Shown: positions 44,635 to 54,308, counted from the first letter of the stretch. The stretch is DNA of 64,000 bases from Shewanella litorisediminis (GCF_016834455.1 NZ_CP069213.1:1612501-1676500), one strand, 5' to 3'. The notes: generated by a model from the letters alone, not told the origin. Translations and numbers: made by a program.

Positions 44635-45131
44635 AACGGCTTAACGCGTTTTGGCTAACCCTCATCGCCACCTTTGGCTTATTGGCTGTGATTAATCTCG
44701 ACATAGCATCAAAGGAGCGGCAACTGGCTGAGGGCACTGTGGTGCGGTTTGCGCTGGCTCCCGTCGACCCAAGGTCTTTAATGCAGGGAGACTATATGGC
44801 GCTCGCGTATGCCCTCGAGGCACCCATACTCGGTGCGCTCACCGATGAGGAGCGTGCCGGCAGCATGACAGGGTATCTCTGGGTGACTCTGGATGAGCAC
44901 GCCCAGGCGCACTTTTTTGCCATTGAACGGGGCGAGCCCAAGCCTGCTGATGTGCTGCGTGTCCAGTTCCGGCTGCGGGACGGGCAGATAAAGCTGGCCA
45001 GCAACGCCTGGTTCTTTGAAGAAGGCAGCGCTGCGCGCTTCGATAACGCCAAATATGGCGAGTTTCGCCTGGGTGATGATGGCAGTGTGCTGCTCAGCGC
45101 CTTGTTGGACGAGCAGTTCAATGCGTTATAA
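44631..45131 (+). CDS. GDYXXLXY-domain protein
   Basis: A 166-residue protein with one N-terminal membrane segment (residues 6-25) and the defining motif GDYMALAY at about residue 52. Most of the chain should lie in the periplasm. It overlaps DUF4401 by four bases and ends a three-gene unit of unknown function. Confidence 0.88.
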   Translation: MKRLNAFWLTLIATFGLLAVINLDIASKERQLAEGTVVRFALAPVDPRSLMQGDYMALAYALEAPILGALTDEERAGSMTGYLWVTLDEHAQAHFFAIERGEPKPADVLRVQFRLRDGQIKLASNAWFFEEGSAARFDNAKYGEFRLGDDGSVLLSALLDEQFNAL

Positions 45132-45285
45132 CTATGAAAGTTAAACAGGTTTTTTAATGTGAGCTTGGTGTGGCAGGCGACTGGAACGCACCGCCCTTAG
45201 CCGGGTTTGATACTTTCTGAGGTTGACCATACAAAAGTGGCAATTGCTTTACATATGACACCCACCTGTAACATTTCTGATGTAG

Positions 45286-45299
45286 AATCGGTTCCGATT
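45286..45299. promoter_or_regulatory. Palindrome upstream of exeM
   Basis: AATCGG-TT-CCGATT, a 14-base inverted repeat about 90 bases before the start codon, in an A/T-rich promoter region. A regulator binding site is possible. Confidence 0.35.
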
Positions 45300-45390
45300 T
45301 TCGCAGAATATCTGGGTAAATCAATATGATAAAGTATATCGTGCGGATAATTATATAAAAAGCACATCCACAATTTTTAGGGGTTAACAC

Positions 45391-48225
45391 ATGAAAACCA
45401 AAGCGTCCCTGGTCGCTCTGGCGTTGGCTGCTGTCTCTGCCAATGCTTTTGCCGCCGACAACCTCGTCATTTCTGAATATGTCGAAGGTTCCAGCAACAA
45501 CAAAGCCATTGAACTTTTCAATCCAACCGCGGCCGCGGTAGACCTGAGCCAATACCAGCTTAAGTTTTACTTTAACGGTAACAGCACCTCGGGCAGTAAC
45601 ATTGCCCTGAACGGTATACTGGCGCCGGGTGCCACCTTTGTGGTTGCCGACAATGATGCCAGCGCCGACATTTTAAGCCGTACCCAGCTTGCCAGTAACG
45701 CCAGCTTTTTCAATGGCGACGATGCCATAGTGCTGGAGCACCTTGGCAGTGTTATCGACAGCCTCGGCCAAATTGGTGTGGACCCCGGCAGCCAGTGGGG
45801 CAGCGGTTTGTTGTCCACTGCCGACAATACCCTGCGCCGTGATGGGGCCAACCTGGTGGCCGACACAGATCCCTTCGATGCTGTGACCCTAAGCACCTGG
45901 ATTGGTTTTGCCCAGGACGATTTCTCCAATCTGGGCCAGTTTTCCAGCGGTCCAACCGATCCCACCGACCCAACAGACCCACCGGCAGAGGGCCTGATGT
46001 GTGGTACGTCCGCTACTGCCATTCACAGTATTCAGGGGGCGGGCGCTGCAAGCCCTCTGGTTGGCCAGATTGTGGAAGTGGAAGCCATAGTCGTCAGCAA
46101 TCAGGAGGCAGGTCTCAAGGGCGTGTTCCTGCAAATGGCCGACTCCGAGCAGGATAGCGATGCACAAACCTCCGAAGGCGTGTTCCTGTATACCGGCAAC
46201 GCCCCCACCGACTATCAGGTGGGCGACCGGGTTCGCGTAAAAGCCAAGGTGGCGGAATATCAGGGCCTGACTGAGCTGACTAACCTCACCGACAAGACGC
46301 TTTGTGCCACGGCTCAGCCGCTGCCAACTGCCGCCGCTCTCAGTCTGCCGGTAGACGATGTGACTGAGCTTGAAGCCTTTGAAGGCATGCTGGTTAACTT
46401 CAGTCAGAATCTGGTGGTGAATGAGGTTTATAACCTCGGTCGCTACGGCGAAATCATGCTGGGTGGCAGTCGTCACTTTATTGGTACTCAGGTTGCAGCC
46501 CCTGGCGCCGATGCCCTTGCCGTAAGCGCCGCCAACCAGCGTGACAGCATTTTGCTGGACGATGGCCGCACCAGCCAGAATCCTGACCCCGTGATTTACC
46601 CGGCACCTGGCCTCAGTGCCACCAACACAGTGCGTGTGGGTGATACTGTGACCAATCTGACCGCCGTGATGCACTATGGTTTTGGGGTGTACCGCCTGAT
46701 GCCTGTGGATACCGTCAACTTTGTTGCCAGCAATCCGCGCACCGATGCACCGGCGCTGGATGCGGGCAACCTCAAGGTCGCCAGCTTCAACGTGCTTAAC
46801 TACTTCAACGGTGATGGTCTGGGCGGCGGTTTCCCCACCGCGCGCGGTGCCAATACCGCCGTCGAATTTGAGCGCCAGCGCGCGAAAATCATCAGTGCCA
46901 TGAAGGCCATCGAGGCCGATGTACTGGGCCTGATGGAAATCGAAAATGATGGTTTCGGCAGCGAGTCGGCCATTGCCGATCTGGTCAACGGCCTGAACGC
47001 CGCCACCGAAGCGGGCCGCTACAGCTACATCAATCCGGGCGTGGCAGCCATTGGCACAGATGCTATCAGCGTGGGTATTGTTTACCGGGCCGATAAGGTG
47101 ACGCCAAAAGGCGCTGCCGCCATTCTCGACAGCAGCAACTCGGCTTTGGATGACGAAGGCAAGGTACTGTTCAACGACCAGAAAAACCGCCCCATGTTGG
47201 CTCAGGCCTTCCGTCATCTGGAAACTGACGAGCCTTTGGTGGTTGCGGTAAACCACTTCAAGTCCAAGGGCAGTGACTGTGTGGCCGAAAATGACCCGGA
47301 TCTGGGGGATGGCCAGGGCAACTGCAACCTGACCCGTACCCGCGCTGCCAAAGCCGTGGGTGAGTTCCTGAACAGTGAGTTTGCTGACGCCCCTGTGCTG
47401 GTCATTGGCGACCTTAACTCCTATGCCATGGAAAACCCGCTGACGGCATTGAATGAGGCCGGGCTGACCGAGCTTTTTGCCCATCTGGGTAAAGAAGCAG
47501 CCTACTCCTATGTGTTCTCCGGTGAGTCAGGTCAGCTCGACCATGCACTGGCGAACGCTGCCTTGCTGGACAAGGTGGTGGATGTGACCGAATGGCATAT
47601 CAACACCGACGAGCCACGCATTCTTGATTACAACGTCGAGTTCAAGAGTGCAGGGCAGGTGGAGTCCCTCTACAGCATGGATGCCTACCGTTCATCGGAT
47701 CACGACCCTGTGGTGATTTCACTGCAGCTGGAACGCGCCAATAAACTGCCTGTTGCCAGCTTCAGCTATGAAATGCGTGGTCGCAAAGTGGCGTTCGTGG
47801 CCAATGCCACTGACGCCGATGGTGACATAGCCACCATTCACTGGAACTTTGGTGATGGTACTGAGGCCATGGGTGATGCGGTTGAGCACAAGTTTGCCAA
47901 GCGCGGAGTGTATCAGGTGAGCCTGACCGTGACCGATAATCTGGGTGGCAGCACCACGGTGACACAGCAGGTAGCGGTTGGCGTAAACGCCGACAACCAG
48001 GCGCCTGTGGCTGCCATCGAACATCTGGATTTTGGTCTGTTCCATGTGTTCGTTTCAGCCAGCTACGATACCGATGGCCGCATCCGCAAGCAGCTGTGGC
48101 AGTTTAACGACGGTGTCCGTTTCGCAAGCTCCGTGGTACTGCGCCGCGCCGGCAGTGCCAGTGAGGTCAACCTCACAGTGACTGACAACGATGGGGCGAC
48201 CGACAGCACCAGTCTGAGCTTTTAA
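45391..48225 (+). CDS. exeM: ExeM/NucH-type extracellular endonuclease
   Basis: A 944-residue secreted nuclease that in Shewanella degrades extracellular DNA as a nutrient and in biofilms. Order of parts: signal peptide (to AFA, residue 21), lamin-tail domain (about 22-190), a PTDPTDPTDPP linker, an OB-like domain (about 205-340), an endonuclease/exonuclease/phosphatase domain (about 461-775, with MEIEND, VNHFKSKGSDC, GDLNSYAMENP and SDHDPVV), and two PKD-like domains at the end. No GlyGly-CTERM anchor is seen. Confidence 0.93.
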   Translation: MKTKASLVALALAAVSANAFAADNLVISEYVEGSSNNKAIELFNPTAAAVDLSQYQLKFYFNGNSTSGSNIALNGILAPGATFVVADNDASADILSRTQLASNASFFNGDDAIVLEHLGSVIDSLGQIGVDPGSQWGSGLLSTADNTLRRDGANLVADTDPFDAVTLSTWIGFAQDDFSNLGQFSSGPTDPTDPTDPPAEGLMCGTSATAIHSIQGAGAASPLVGQIVEVEAIVVSNQEAGLKGVFLQMADSEQDSDAQTSEGVFLYTGNAPTDYQVGDRVRVKAKVAEYQGLTELTNLTDKTLCATAQPLPTAAALSLPVDDVTELEAFEGMLVNFSQNLVVNEVYNLGRYGEIMLGGSRHFIGTQVAAPGADALAVSAANQRDSILLDDGRTSQNPDPVIYPAPGLSATNTVRVGDTVTNLTAVMHYGFGVYRLMPVDTVNFVASNPRTDAPALDAGNLKVASFNVLNYFNGDGLGGGFPTARGANTAVEFERQRAKIISAMKAIEADVLGLMEIENDGFGSESAIADLVNGLNAATEAGRYSYINPGVAAIGTDAISVGIVYRADKVTPKGAAAILDSSNSALDDEGKVLFNDQKNRPMLAQAFRHLETDEPLVVAVNHFKSKGSDCVAENDPDLGDGQGNCNLTRTRAAKAVGEFLNSEFADAPVLVIGDLNSYAMENPLTALNEAGLTELFAHLGKEAAYSYVFSGESGQLDHALANAALLDKVVDVTEWHINTDEPRILDYNVEFKSAGQVESLYSMDAYRSSDHDPVVISLQLERANKLPVASFSYEMRGRKVAFVANATDADGDIATIHWNFGDGTEAMGDAVEHKFAKRGVYQVSLTVTDNLGGSTTVTQQVAVGVNADNQAPVAAIEHLDFGLFHVFVSASYDTDGRIRKQLWQFNDGVRFASSVVLRRAGSASEVNLTVTDNDGATDSTSLSF

Positions 48226-48308
48226 GCATACAGCAAACGGCCTGCACTCTGGCTGACTGGCAGTGCAGGAGAAGCTTACCGCTCGGCCCTTTGAAAAAGT
48301 AAGGGCAG

Positions 48309-48340
48309 AAAAAACCGGCGCCATGCGCCGGTTTTTTATT
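48309..48340 (+). terminator. Terminator of exeM
   Basis: AAAAAACCGGCGC, a CAT loop, then GCGCCGGTTTTTTATT; the insertion sequence begins within a few bases of it. Confidence 0.93.
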
Positions 48341-48402
48341 GTCATCCCTAAACCACCGCCTAAGGCGGTGGTGATTGTTCCTTGAGGCTATAGCCTGAAT
48401 AA

Positions 48403-48464
48403 CGCCCATGCTAAAAGAGACCTTCTTATTCACCACAAGTAAGAGGTAACTAGAAGCATGGGCG
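48403..48464 (+). promoter_or_regulatory. Hairpin masking the transposase start
   Basis: CGCCCATGCT (48403-48412) and AGCATGGGCG (48455-48464) form a 10-bp perfect stem; the 3' arm contains the tnpA ATG at 48458. In Salmonella IS200 a comparable left-end structure represses transposase translation. Confidence 0.7.
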
Positions 48465-48895
48465 ATTACAGAAGTTCATCACATGTTTACTGGCGTTGTA
48501 AATATCACACCGTTTGGACTCCGAAGTACCGTTTTAAAATGCTCAAAGGCAATCTTGGCAAGGAGCTGTATAGGTCTATTTATATCCTATGCAATATGAA
48601 AGGTTGTGAGGTTTTGGAGCTGAATGTTCAGGTAGATCATGTGCATTTGGTGGTGATAATTCCACCGAAGCTTTCGATATCGACTCTGATGGGTGTATTA
48701 AAAGGTAGAAGTGCGATTAGGTTATTCAATAAGTTTCCGCATGTACGTAAACGACTATGGGGCAACAAATTTTGGGCCCGTGGCTACTTTGTCGATACGG
48801 TTGGTGTAAATGAAGCCATCATAAGGCGTTATGTAAGACATCAAGACAAACAAGACTTAGAGCATGAGGCTCAGTTATCGTTGCAGATGGGTTAG
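48458..48895 (+). CDS. tnpA: IS200-type transposase TnpA
   Basis: A 145-residue HUH/Y1 single-strand transposase. The HUH pair is VDHVHLVV at about residues 58-65, and the catalytic tyrosine should be in IIRRYVRHQD near residue 125. Length and motifs are complete, so it looks functional. Codon use is more A/T-rich than the flanking genes, as expected for a transferred element. Confidence 0.93.
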   Translation: MGDYRSSSHVYWRCKYHTVWTPKYRFKMLKGNLGKELYRSIYILCNMKGCEVLELNVQVDHVHLVVIIPPKLSISTLMGVLKGRSAIRLFNKFPHVRKRLWGNKFWARGYFVDTVGVNEAIIRRYVRHQDKQDLEHEAQLSLQMG

Positions 48896-48962
48896 AAGAT
48901 AGCGATAGCCCCTTCTAGGGGCGAATTAAAGCCGCCTTCTAAGAAGGCGGATTCTTTACTTG

Positions 48963-49227
48963 GATAGGCCATTAACTTGATTTTGGCATGCTCACGCGGG
49001 GTGGGGGGATGTTCAAGGTGGGGTGACGTGCGGGAATGGCATTGTCCGGTGGCTGCCGGACAAACTGGCCATGAAAATCGTAGTTCTGGGACTTAATCAC
49101 GCTTTTTTCCGGATATTAGGGCGTACATTTGATTCATGATCCTGTTTATTTTGATGGTAGCTGTCATTTAGCTTGGTTTACCATGTTATTGATTTTATGA
49201 ATCATCTGGCTTTCCTGGAGTTTCCCG
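48963..49227. other. Region between IS element and ACR3 gene
   Basis: No gene seen. It contains a hairpin TGTCCGG/CCGGACA (49043-49062) and a widely spaced inverted repeat TGATTCAT (49130-49137) / ATGAATCA (49197-49204) that could bind a regulator of the arsenite pump. Together with the right end of the IS it makes a gene-free stretch of about 330 bases. Confidence 0.4.
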
Positions 49228-50304
49228 ATGACGACCAATAGTTGTACTGATTTGCCAATCAGCCAAAAGATGAGTTTTCTCGACCGAAATCTGACCCTGT
49301 GGATTTTTGTGGCCATGGCTTTGGGAGTGGCACTTGGCTACCTCTTTCCCGGCATCGCTCAGCTCAATGAGGCAATGTCCGTGGGCTCTACCAACGTGCC
49401 GCTGGCGATTGGCCTCATCCTGATGATGTACCCACCACTGGCCAAGGTGAATTATGCCACCATGGGCAGCATGGCAAGGGATCGCCGTGCCATCACCTTG
49501 TCGCTGCTGATGAACTGGTTGATTGGTCCGATATTGATGTTTGCCATAGCGCTGCTGTTTTTAAGGGACTACCCGGGTTATATGGTCGGCCTGATTTTGA
49601 TTGGCCTTGCCCGCTGCATCGCCATGGTGCTGGTATGGAATGACCTTGCCGGCGGCAGCAAGGAATATGGCGCAGGACTGGTGGCCTTAAACAGCGCATT
49701 TCAAATTCTGACCTACAGCTTTATGGCGTGGCTGTTTATTACAGTCTTGCCACCGCTGTTTGGGCTGCAGGGTTTTGCTGTGGATATCACTATGCTGGAT
49801 ATTGCCAAGAGTGTGTTGATTTATCTCGGCATTCCCTTTATTGCGGGTTTCTTGAGCCGTAAATACCTGATTAGAGCCAAGGGCGAGCAGTGGTACACAG
49901 AACGCTTTATCCCGGCCATTTCACCCATTACGCTGATAGCGCTCCTGGCAACCATAGTGCTGATGTTCAGCCTCAAGGGGGAAATGATAGTGCAGCTGCC
50001 CATGGATGTGCTGCGGGTGGCCCTTCCCCTGGTGGTGTACTTTGTGCTGATGTTTTTCACCAGCTTCTTTATTGGTAAAAAGCTTGGGCTTCCCTACGAT
50101 AAAAACGCCTCCATTGCGTTTACCGCGACCGGGAATAACTTTGAATTGGCCATTGCCGTTTCGATTGCAGTATTCGGCTTGAGTTCAGATCAGGCGTTTG
50201 CCGGTGTGATAGGTCCGCTGGTGGAGGTGCCTGTGCTTATCCTGCTGGTTAACGTGGCGCTTCGCCTCAAGCAGGGTTACGCCAAGTCTTTGAGTACGTC
50301 TTAA
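49228..50304 (+). CDS. ACR3-family arsenite efflux permease
   Basis: A 358-residue inner-membrane transporter with ten hydrophobic segments. The conserved cysteine lies in [13 protein letters not shown] (membrane segment 4), and [19 protein letters not shown] and the VEVPVLI segment are typical of ACR3. It exports arsenite (and possibly antimonite). There is no arsR, arsC or arsH beside it. Confidence 0.93.
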   Translation: MTTNSCTDLPISQKMSFLDRNLTLWIFVAMALGVALGYLFPGIAQLNEAMSVGSTNVPLAIGLILMMYPPLAKVNYATMGSMARDRRAITLSLLMNWLIGPILMFAIALLFLRDYPGYMVGLILIGLARCIAMVLVWNDLAGGSKEYGAGLVALNSAFQILTYSFMAWLFITVLPPLFGLQGFAVDITMLDIAKSVLIYLGIPFIAGFLSRKYLIRAKGEQWYTERFIPAISPITLIALLATIVLMFSLKGEMIVQLPMDVLRVALPLVVYFVLMFFTSFFIGKKLGLPYDKNASIAFTATGNNFELAIAVSIAVFGLSSDQAFAGVIGPLVEVPVLILLVNVALRLKQGYAKSLSTS

Positions 50305-50380
50305 AGCCTATGGGTCTTGAGCTCAATCACTCCGTGCCTGAGATGCTTCGACCCAAACCCTGGCTGGGGATAATAAGCAA

Positions 50381-50413
50381 TGGCGGAGTACCCGGGATTT
50401 GGGTACTCCGCCA
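50381..50413. other. 13-bp perfect inverted repeat between convergent genes
   Basis: TGGCGGAGTACCC and GGGTACTCCGCCA flank a seven-base loop. No T run follows on either strand, so it is not an ordinary intrinsic terminator, though its position between two convergent genes suggests that role. Confidence 0.7.
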
Positions 50414-50447
50414 GGTCGTGAAACGCTGCTTGTGCTGATTGCGAAAA

Positions 50448-50765
50448 CTATTTCTTTATCCACTTGCCCGATGGGTCCTGGATAAAGTGCCCCTTGTCGG
50501 CAGCCTTGATGGCTTTTTCGGCGGCGAGTTTGGCCACATCCGAGGTGGCAATTTTGTTTTTAGCGGCAATTTTTTCGTAGTGGGCACGGCGCTTGGTGTT
50601 CACTTCGTCCATCAGCGCACGGGCCTCAGGGTTGTCTTTTACCAGGCCCAGGTATCCATTTTGCTGCTCACCCAAAAAACCTTCCGATTTGGCCTGCTGC
50701 AGATCCATGGCAAACACATTGAAAGAAAGCAGGGCGGCGGCTGTCATCAGTATCCATCTTTTCAT
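50448..50765 (-). CDS. ydbL: YdbL-family periplasmic protein (DUF1318)
   Basis: A 105-residue exported protein: signal peptide to about residue 19 (NVFA), then the DUF1318 core with LGEQQNGYLGLVK and VNTKRRAHYEKIAAKN. Third gene of ydbH-ynbE-ydbL. In E. coli YdbL modulates the YdbH-YnbE bridge. Start follows GGAG. Confidence 0.9.
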   Translation of the reverse strand: MKRWILMTAAALLSFNVFAMDLQQAKSEGFLGEQQNGYLGLVKDNPEARALMDEVNTKRRAHYEKIAAKNKIATSDVAKLAAEKAIKAADKGHFIQDPSGKWIKK

Positions 50766-50777
50766 CGCATTCTCCGG

Positions 50778-50966
50778 TCAGAACAGCTGGTCGTCGGCGA
50801 GCAGGGCATCAAGCTCCTTGTCCACCTTGATGCGGATTTCGTGTTCAATTTTCACGTTCAGATTAATAACAATCGGCTTGTCGGGCGGCTCAATTTTGAC
50901 CGTCGGCGAGCAGGCTGTTATCAGCAGCGCCATCATGGCGCCAAGGCCGGGTGCGACTAATTTCAC
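50778..50966 (-). CDS. ynbE: YnbE-like outer-membrane lipoprotein
   Basis: A 62-residue lipoprotein with lipobox LITAC (about residues 15-19) and the sequence VKIEPPDKPIVINLNVKIEHEIRIKVDKEL, typical of YnbE. In E. coli YnbE is reported to extend the beta-groove of YdbH to the outer membrane. It is placed between ydbL and ydbH with gaps of about 11 bases. Confidence 0.9.
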   Translation of the reverse strand: MKLVAPGLGAMMALLITACSPTVKIEPPDKPIVINLNVKIEHEIRIKVDKELDALLADDQLF

Positions 50967-50977
50967 GGGCGAGTCCC

Positions 50978-53900
50978 TCAGTTAACACTCTGTTCAATAT
51001 GACTTTGCAGCTTTTCACTTATGGTCAGACTGCGGATAAGTTGCAATAAGTTCTCTTCATGAGAGTAATTCAAGTGTACAGGGCGTTCAATGCCCTCACT
51101 CTTACCTTTGACTTCGACACTGATAATGGCATCGCCGCTCTCTACCATGTCGAAGCTGCCGGCAAGGCTCGAATATTCAAGATGTTTAAGGGCATCAAAT
51201 ACCAGCGCCAGATGCGGCTGTGAGGCAACCAGTTCATCCACTGCCGGGTTGTTGGAGACTTCTATCAGGCCACCGGGAGCCCGGGCAGCAATGCGTCCGC
51301 CGCTCACGCTGACTTTGCGAGCGCGAACATCCACCGGCAGTACACCATCAAAAATGCCATCGGCCCTGATACCCTCTACCGGCTGCAGCGCCAGCATTTC
51401 CTCGAGGCTGAGGCCAGTGAGCACCAGATAGGCGTGGGAAGGCTGTTTGAGATTGAGTTTGAATTTGGGCAATAAAAACTCCCCCTCCAGCAGTTTGCCA
51501 CGACTGGTCATGTCGATATCAAACTCGGATAAGGTGCCGTCTTCTGTGCTTTGCAGAGCAAGGGTGCCCTGACCACTCATGTCACTGAGGATGATACCCG
51601 GCTGAAAATGGTCAAGTGACCAGCTCAGGTTATCGCAGCCGAGGCGAAAATCACTGTCACGGCGCTTGTCCTGAAACAGGCCGCAGGTGGCACTGAGGTT
51701 GCCGCCCCGAAATGGATAGCTGCCCACGCTGCCTTCGAGGTCTGATAAGTCGGTTTTCAGCCGAATATCCGTGGTTTGTTTGGCCAGATCCAGTGCAATT
51801 TCGGCGTTAAGGTGGGTATTGCCGGAAAGGGGAATGTCGATCGAAAGATTCAGGCTGCCGGCCAGGGCCTCGCGCCAATTGCCAAGGCTGTTATCGCCCT
51901 GCCAACTTGCGTTAACCGTTTGCACAGCGCCCGCCATTAGCCCAAGTTGATGTTGGCTATTAAGCCGTATCGGCTGATGCTGGCCCAGTTGCCACTGCTC
52001 GTGGGTTTGCACTTGGCCCGGATTAGCGGTGAGCTGCTGCTTAAGTTCCAACCAGTCCACCTCGAATCGTGTGGTTTTCAGCCGCTTGCTGTCGGCACTG
52101 TGTGGCGCCTGTCTTTGTACCCTGATGTCGCTGAGGCTAAGAGTTGAGGCGAGTTCCGGCATGGACGACAAGAGCTGTTCGAGCAGAGCGTTCTCTTTGG
52201 GTACTGCGTTAAGTGGCAATGACAATGCCCAGGGCTTCTGCACGGCAGCGCGTAAGCTGATATCACCCACGTCGAGTTTGGTCAGGGCTTGCGCTGGCGC
52301 TTTAACCTGACCTTGCGCCAAGGCCTGTTGAGCGACAGGTTTTTGTCTGATGGACACCCCACGCGCTCTGAATTCGAGTTCCGTCTTTTGTGAATCTACC
52401 GTTTTTTCACCCAGCGCCACATTAAGCTCCCCCGGATGGGATGCAGTGGCCGGGCGGTAGCTTGCACGGATGTGGCTGTTGAGGCTTTTATTCAGATGGA
52501 GAAGGCTTTCACCCAGACTCACCTGGGAGAGGGTGTGAGTGCTGTCGCTATTCAGGTCGGCGCGGTCAAAACCCAGGCTGAATTCATCAAGCTCAAGCCC
52601 AATAATGTTTGGGCTGCTTGCGCTGTTGCCGTCGCTGGCCGCCTCATCGTTTAAGCCCGCAGACGCTGTGACGGGCGCCCCGCGGCTTTTCTGCGACATG
52701 GGCTGTGCCGCCTGTTGTGAAGCTTGTTGTGAAGTTTCTTCTGACGTGAGTCTTGAAGCCAGCTGCGCCGTCAGCGAGAGCCGAGGCTTACCAAGGTTGA
52801 TTGTTGCTGCTTTGCCTGTGCCTGCAGTCAGGGTTATGCCGAGACCGGATAGCAGGGCGCTGAGGTTTATCTCGCCGCTATGGGCAAGTTTCAATTCCAC
52901 AGGGCCGAGCAGGCCATCAAGCGGCTGTTGCAACCGGCTATTCAGTGTCGGGCTTGCCGCCAATGCCAGCTGCCATGGGCCAGCGCTGGCGTCGGCAATG
53001 ATGTGGGCAGCAGTTGCCTCACCGCTTGTCATGCTGATGCCCTTTGGCAATGCAAGCTTGAGGCTAAGGGGCTTTGCCTCAAGCAGCGCAGAGTCGAGCG
53101 TTGACAGCCAGTCCAGGGGGGCTTGAAGTATGTCAGCGGTGTTGAGCGCCGGGTCAGGATTTGACTCGGCACTTGCCGGAAGGGGGGCAGAGTCGGTGCC
53201 AAATGCCATCAGCAGCGCCTGACGCTGCGATTGGCTTAATGTCGTGCTAATCATCAGCGGGCTTAACCGGGCACTTGCCGCTCCGCCATCCACATTGGCT
53301 TTGAGCTCGGTGTCGCTCAGGTCAAAATGGACTTGCTCCAGTGCATCCAGCGTCAGGGCAGCCTGTTTAAGATTGAACTCACTCCTGAGTGCCGCACTTT
53401 TCAGGGTGAGGCGGTTTTGAATGTGGAGCTCGCCTGAGATGGAGGGTTCAAACCTGGTCTCAAGCCTTCGTAGCTGCTGCAAAAAGCCAAACAGCGGGTT
53501 GTCCGGTGTGATGGGCAGGGCGGTATCGGCCAGTCGTTTCAGTAACTCATGGGCGGCAGGCAGCGATAACCCCAGCTCAGTTTGCCAGGCGTCTCTCCCT
53601 AAATTGGCGTGTAAATCCAGAATTTTATTGCCATCGGGATTGGCGATGCGACTGAGAAGTCGTCTGTCTTCACTCAGCGACAGATACTCCAGTCGCAGCA
53701 GCTTGCCCTGCTGGGTGTCTATGTCTATCGGCCCCAGTGCAATATGGGGCAGCTTGTTCAAATCCAGTGCCAAGGCAGCCCGGTCATCGGCCTGATGAGT
53801 ACCGGCGGCCATGAGTGAGCGACTGCCAAGAAACACATAGCTTTGCTCCAGCGCGATACTCTGGGGCAGGGGAAAGCTAAGTTCGCCCTTAAGATAGCCG

Positions 53901-54193
53901 GTGACGGTGTTTTGGGTGAGTTCGGTGAGGGACTTGTCGAAAGTAAATCGCAATCCTGCGAGCTGCAAACGGCTGTCTTCGATGTCCAGATTGAGGTTTT
54001 CCAGCGTGATGCCGTGGGATTCGATGCGCCAGGCCAGGCTGTTGAGTGTGACGCCGGATTTGGCAAGCTCATGCCGGGCAAGGGATGTCAGCCAGTCTTT
54101 GCCCTGATACCACAGCAGTGCCGCCGCGCCCGCGCTGAGCAGCAGCAGGCACAGGAGCAAGATCCCAAGCAGGCGAACAGCGCGTTTTGCCAA
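50978..54193 (-). CDS. ydbH: YdbH, AsmA-like intermembrane lipid-bridge protein
   Basis: A 1071-residue protein anchored by one N-terminal membrane segment (residues 8-30) and otherwise periplasmic, with repeated amphipathic beta segments and the C-terminal YdbH domain (EGIRADGIFDGVLPVDVRARKVSVSGGRI). In E. coli YdbH, TamB and YhdP together supply phospholipids to the outer membrane. It is longer than E. coli YdbH (about 880), with a low-complexity Ser/Gln stretch around residue 480-510 (TSEETSQQASQQAAQPMSQ). Confidence 0.9.
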   Translation of the reverse strand: MAKRAVRLLGILLLCLLLLSAGAAALLWYQGKDWLTSLARHELAKSGVTLNSLAWRIESHGITLENLNLDIEDSRLQLAGLRFTFDKSLTELTQNTVTGYLKGELSFPLPQSIALEQSYVFLGSRSLMAAGTHQADDRAALALDLNKLPHIALGPIDIDTQQGKLLRLEYLSLSEDRRLLSRIANPDGNKILDLHANLGRDAWQTELGLSLPAAHELLKRLADTALPITPDNPLFGFLQQLRRLETRFEPSISGELHIQNRLTLKSAALRSEFNLKQAALTLDALEQVHFDLSDTELKANVDGGAASARLSPLMISTTLSQSQRQALLMAFGTDSAPLPASAESNPDPALNTADILQAPLDWLSTLDSALLEAKPLSLKLALPKGISMTSGEATAAHIIADASAGPWQLALAASPTLNSRLQQPLDGLLGPVELKLAHSGEINLSALLSGLGITLTAGTGKAATINLGKPRLSLTAQLASRLTSEETSQQASQQAAQPMSQKSRGAPVTASAGLNDEAASDGNSASSPNIIGLELDEFSLGFDRADLNSDSTHTLSQVSLGESLLHLNKSLNSHIRASYRPATASHPGELNVALGEKTVDSQKTELEFRARGVSIRQKPVAQQALAQGQVKAPAQALTKLDVGDISLRAAVQKPWALSLPLNAVPKENALLEQLLSSMPELASTLSLSDIRVQRQAPHSADSKRLKTTRFEVDWLELKQQLTANPGQVQTHEQWQLGQHQPIRLNSQHQLGLMAGAVQTVNASWQGDNSLGNWREALAGSLNLSIDIPLSGNTHLNAEIALDLAKQTTDIRLKTDLSDLEGSVGSYPFRGGNLSATCGLFQDKRRDSDFRLGCDNLSWSLDHFQPGIILSDMSGQGTLALQSTEDGTLSEFDIDMTSRGKLLEGEFLLPKFKLNLKQPSHAYLVLTGLSLEEMLALQPVEGIRADGIFDGVLPVDVRARKVSVSGGRIAARAPGGLIEVSNNPAVDELVASQPHLALVFDALKHLEYSSLAGSFDMVESGDAIISVEVKGKSEGIERPVHLNYSHEENLLQLIRSLTISEKLQSHIEQSVN

Positions 54194-54308
54194 AGTCCCG
54201 TTACCATAAAATCTCTCTATGGCGCGAGTTTAGCACGATGGACCCCGGTAGCTACAGCCCCGGGGCGCAGTCGATACTGTGGCAGCGCTGCCGCCGTAAG
54301 CTGTAGCG

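Larger units (their letters stand above)
48345..48961 (+). mobile_element. IS200-like insertion sequence (ends approximate)
   Basis: A single-gene element of the IS200/IS605 family. The left end has a hairpin ACCACCGCC-TAA-GGCGGTGGT (48352-48372); the right end has GCCCC/GGGGC (48908-48922) and CCGCCTT/AAGGCGG (48932-48950). There are no terminal inverted repeats or target duplications, as expected for this family. The exact cleavage sites cannot be fixed from one copy. Only the transposase is present, with no TnpB. Confidence 0.85.

Noticed and set aside
45889-47484. A long reverse-strand open frame (531 codons) inside exeM
   Set aside because: It lies antisense to a secreted nuclease with clear domains; its translation has no recognisable motif and arises from codon bias of the real gene.
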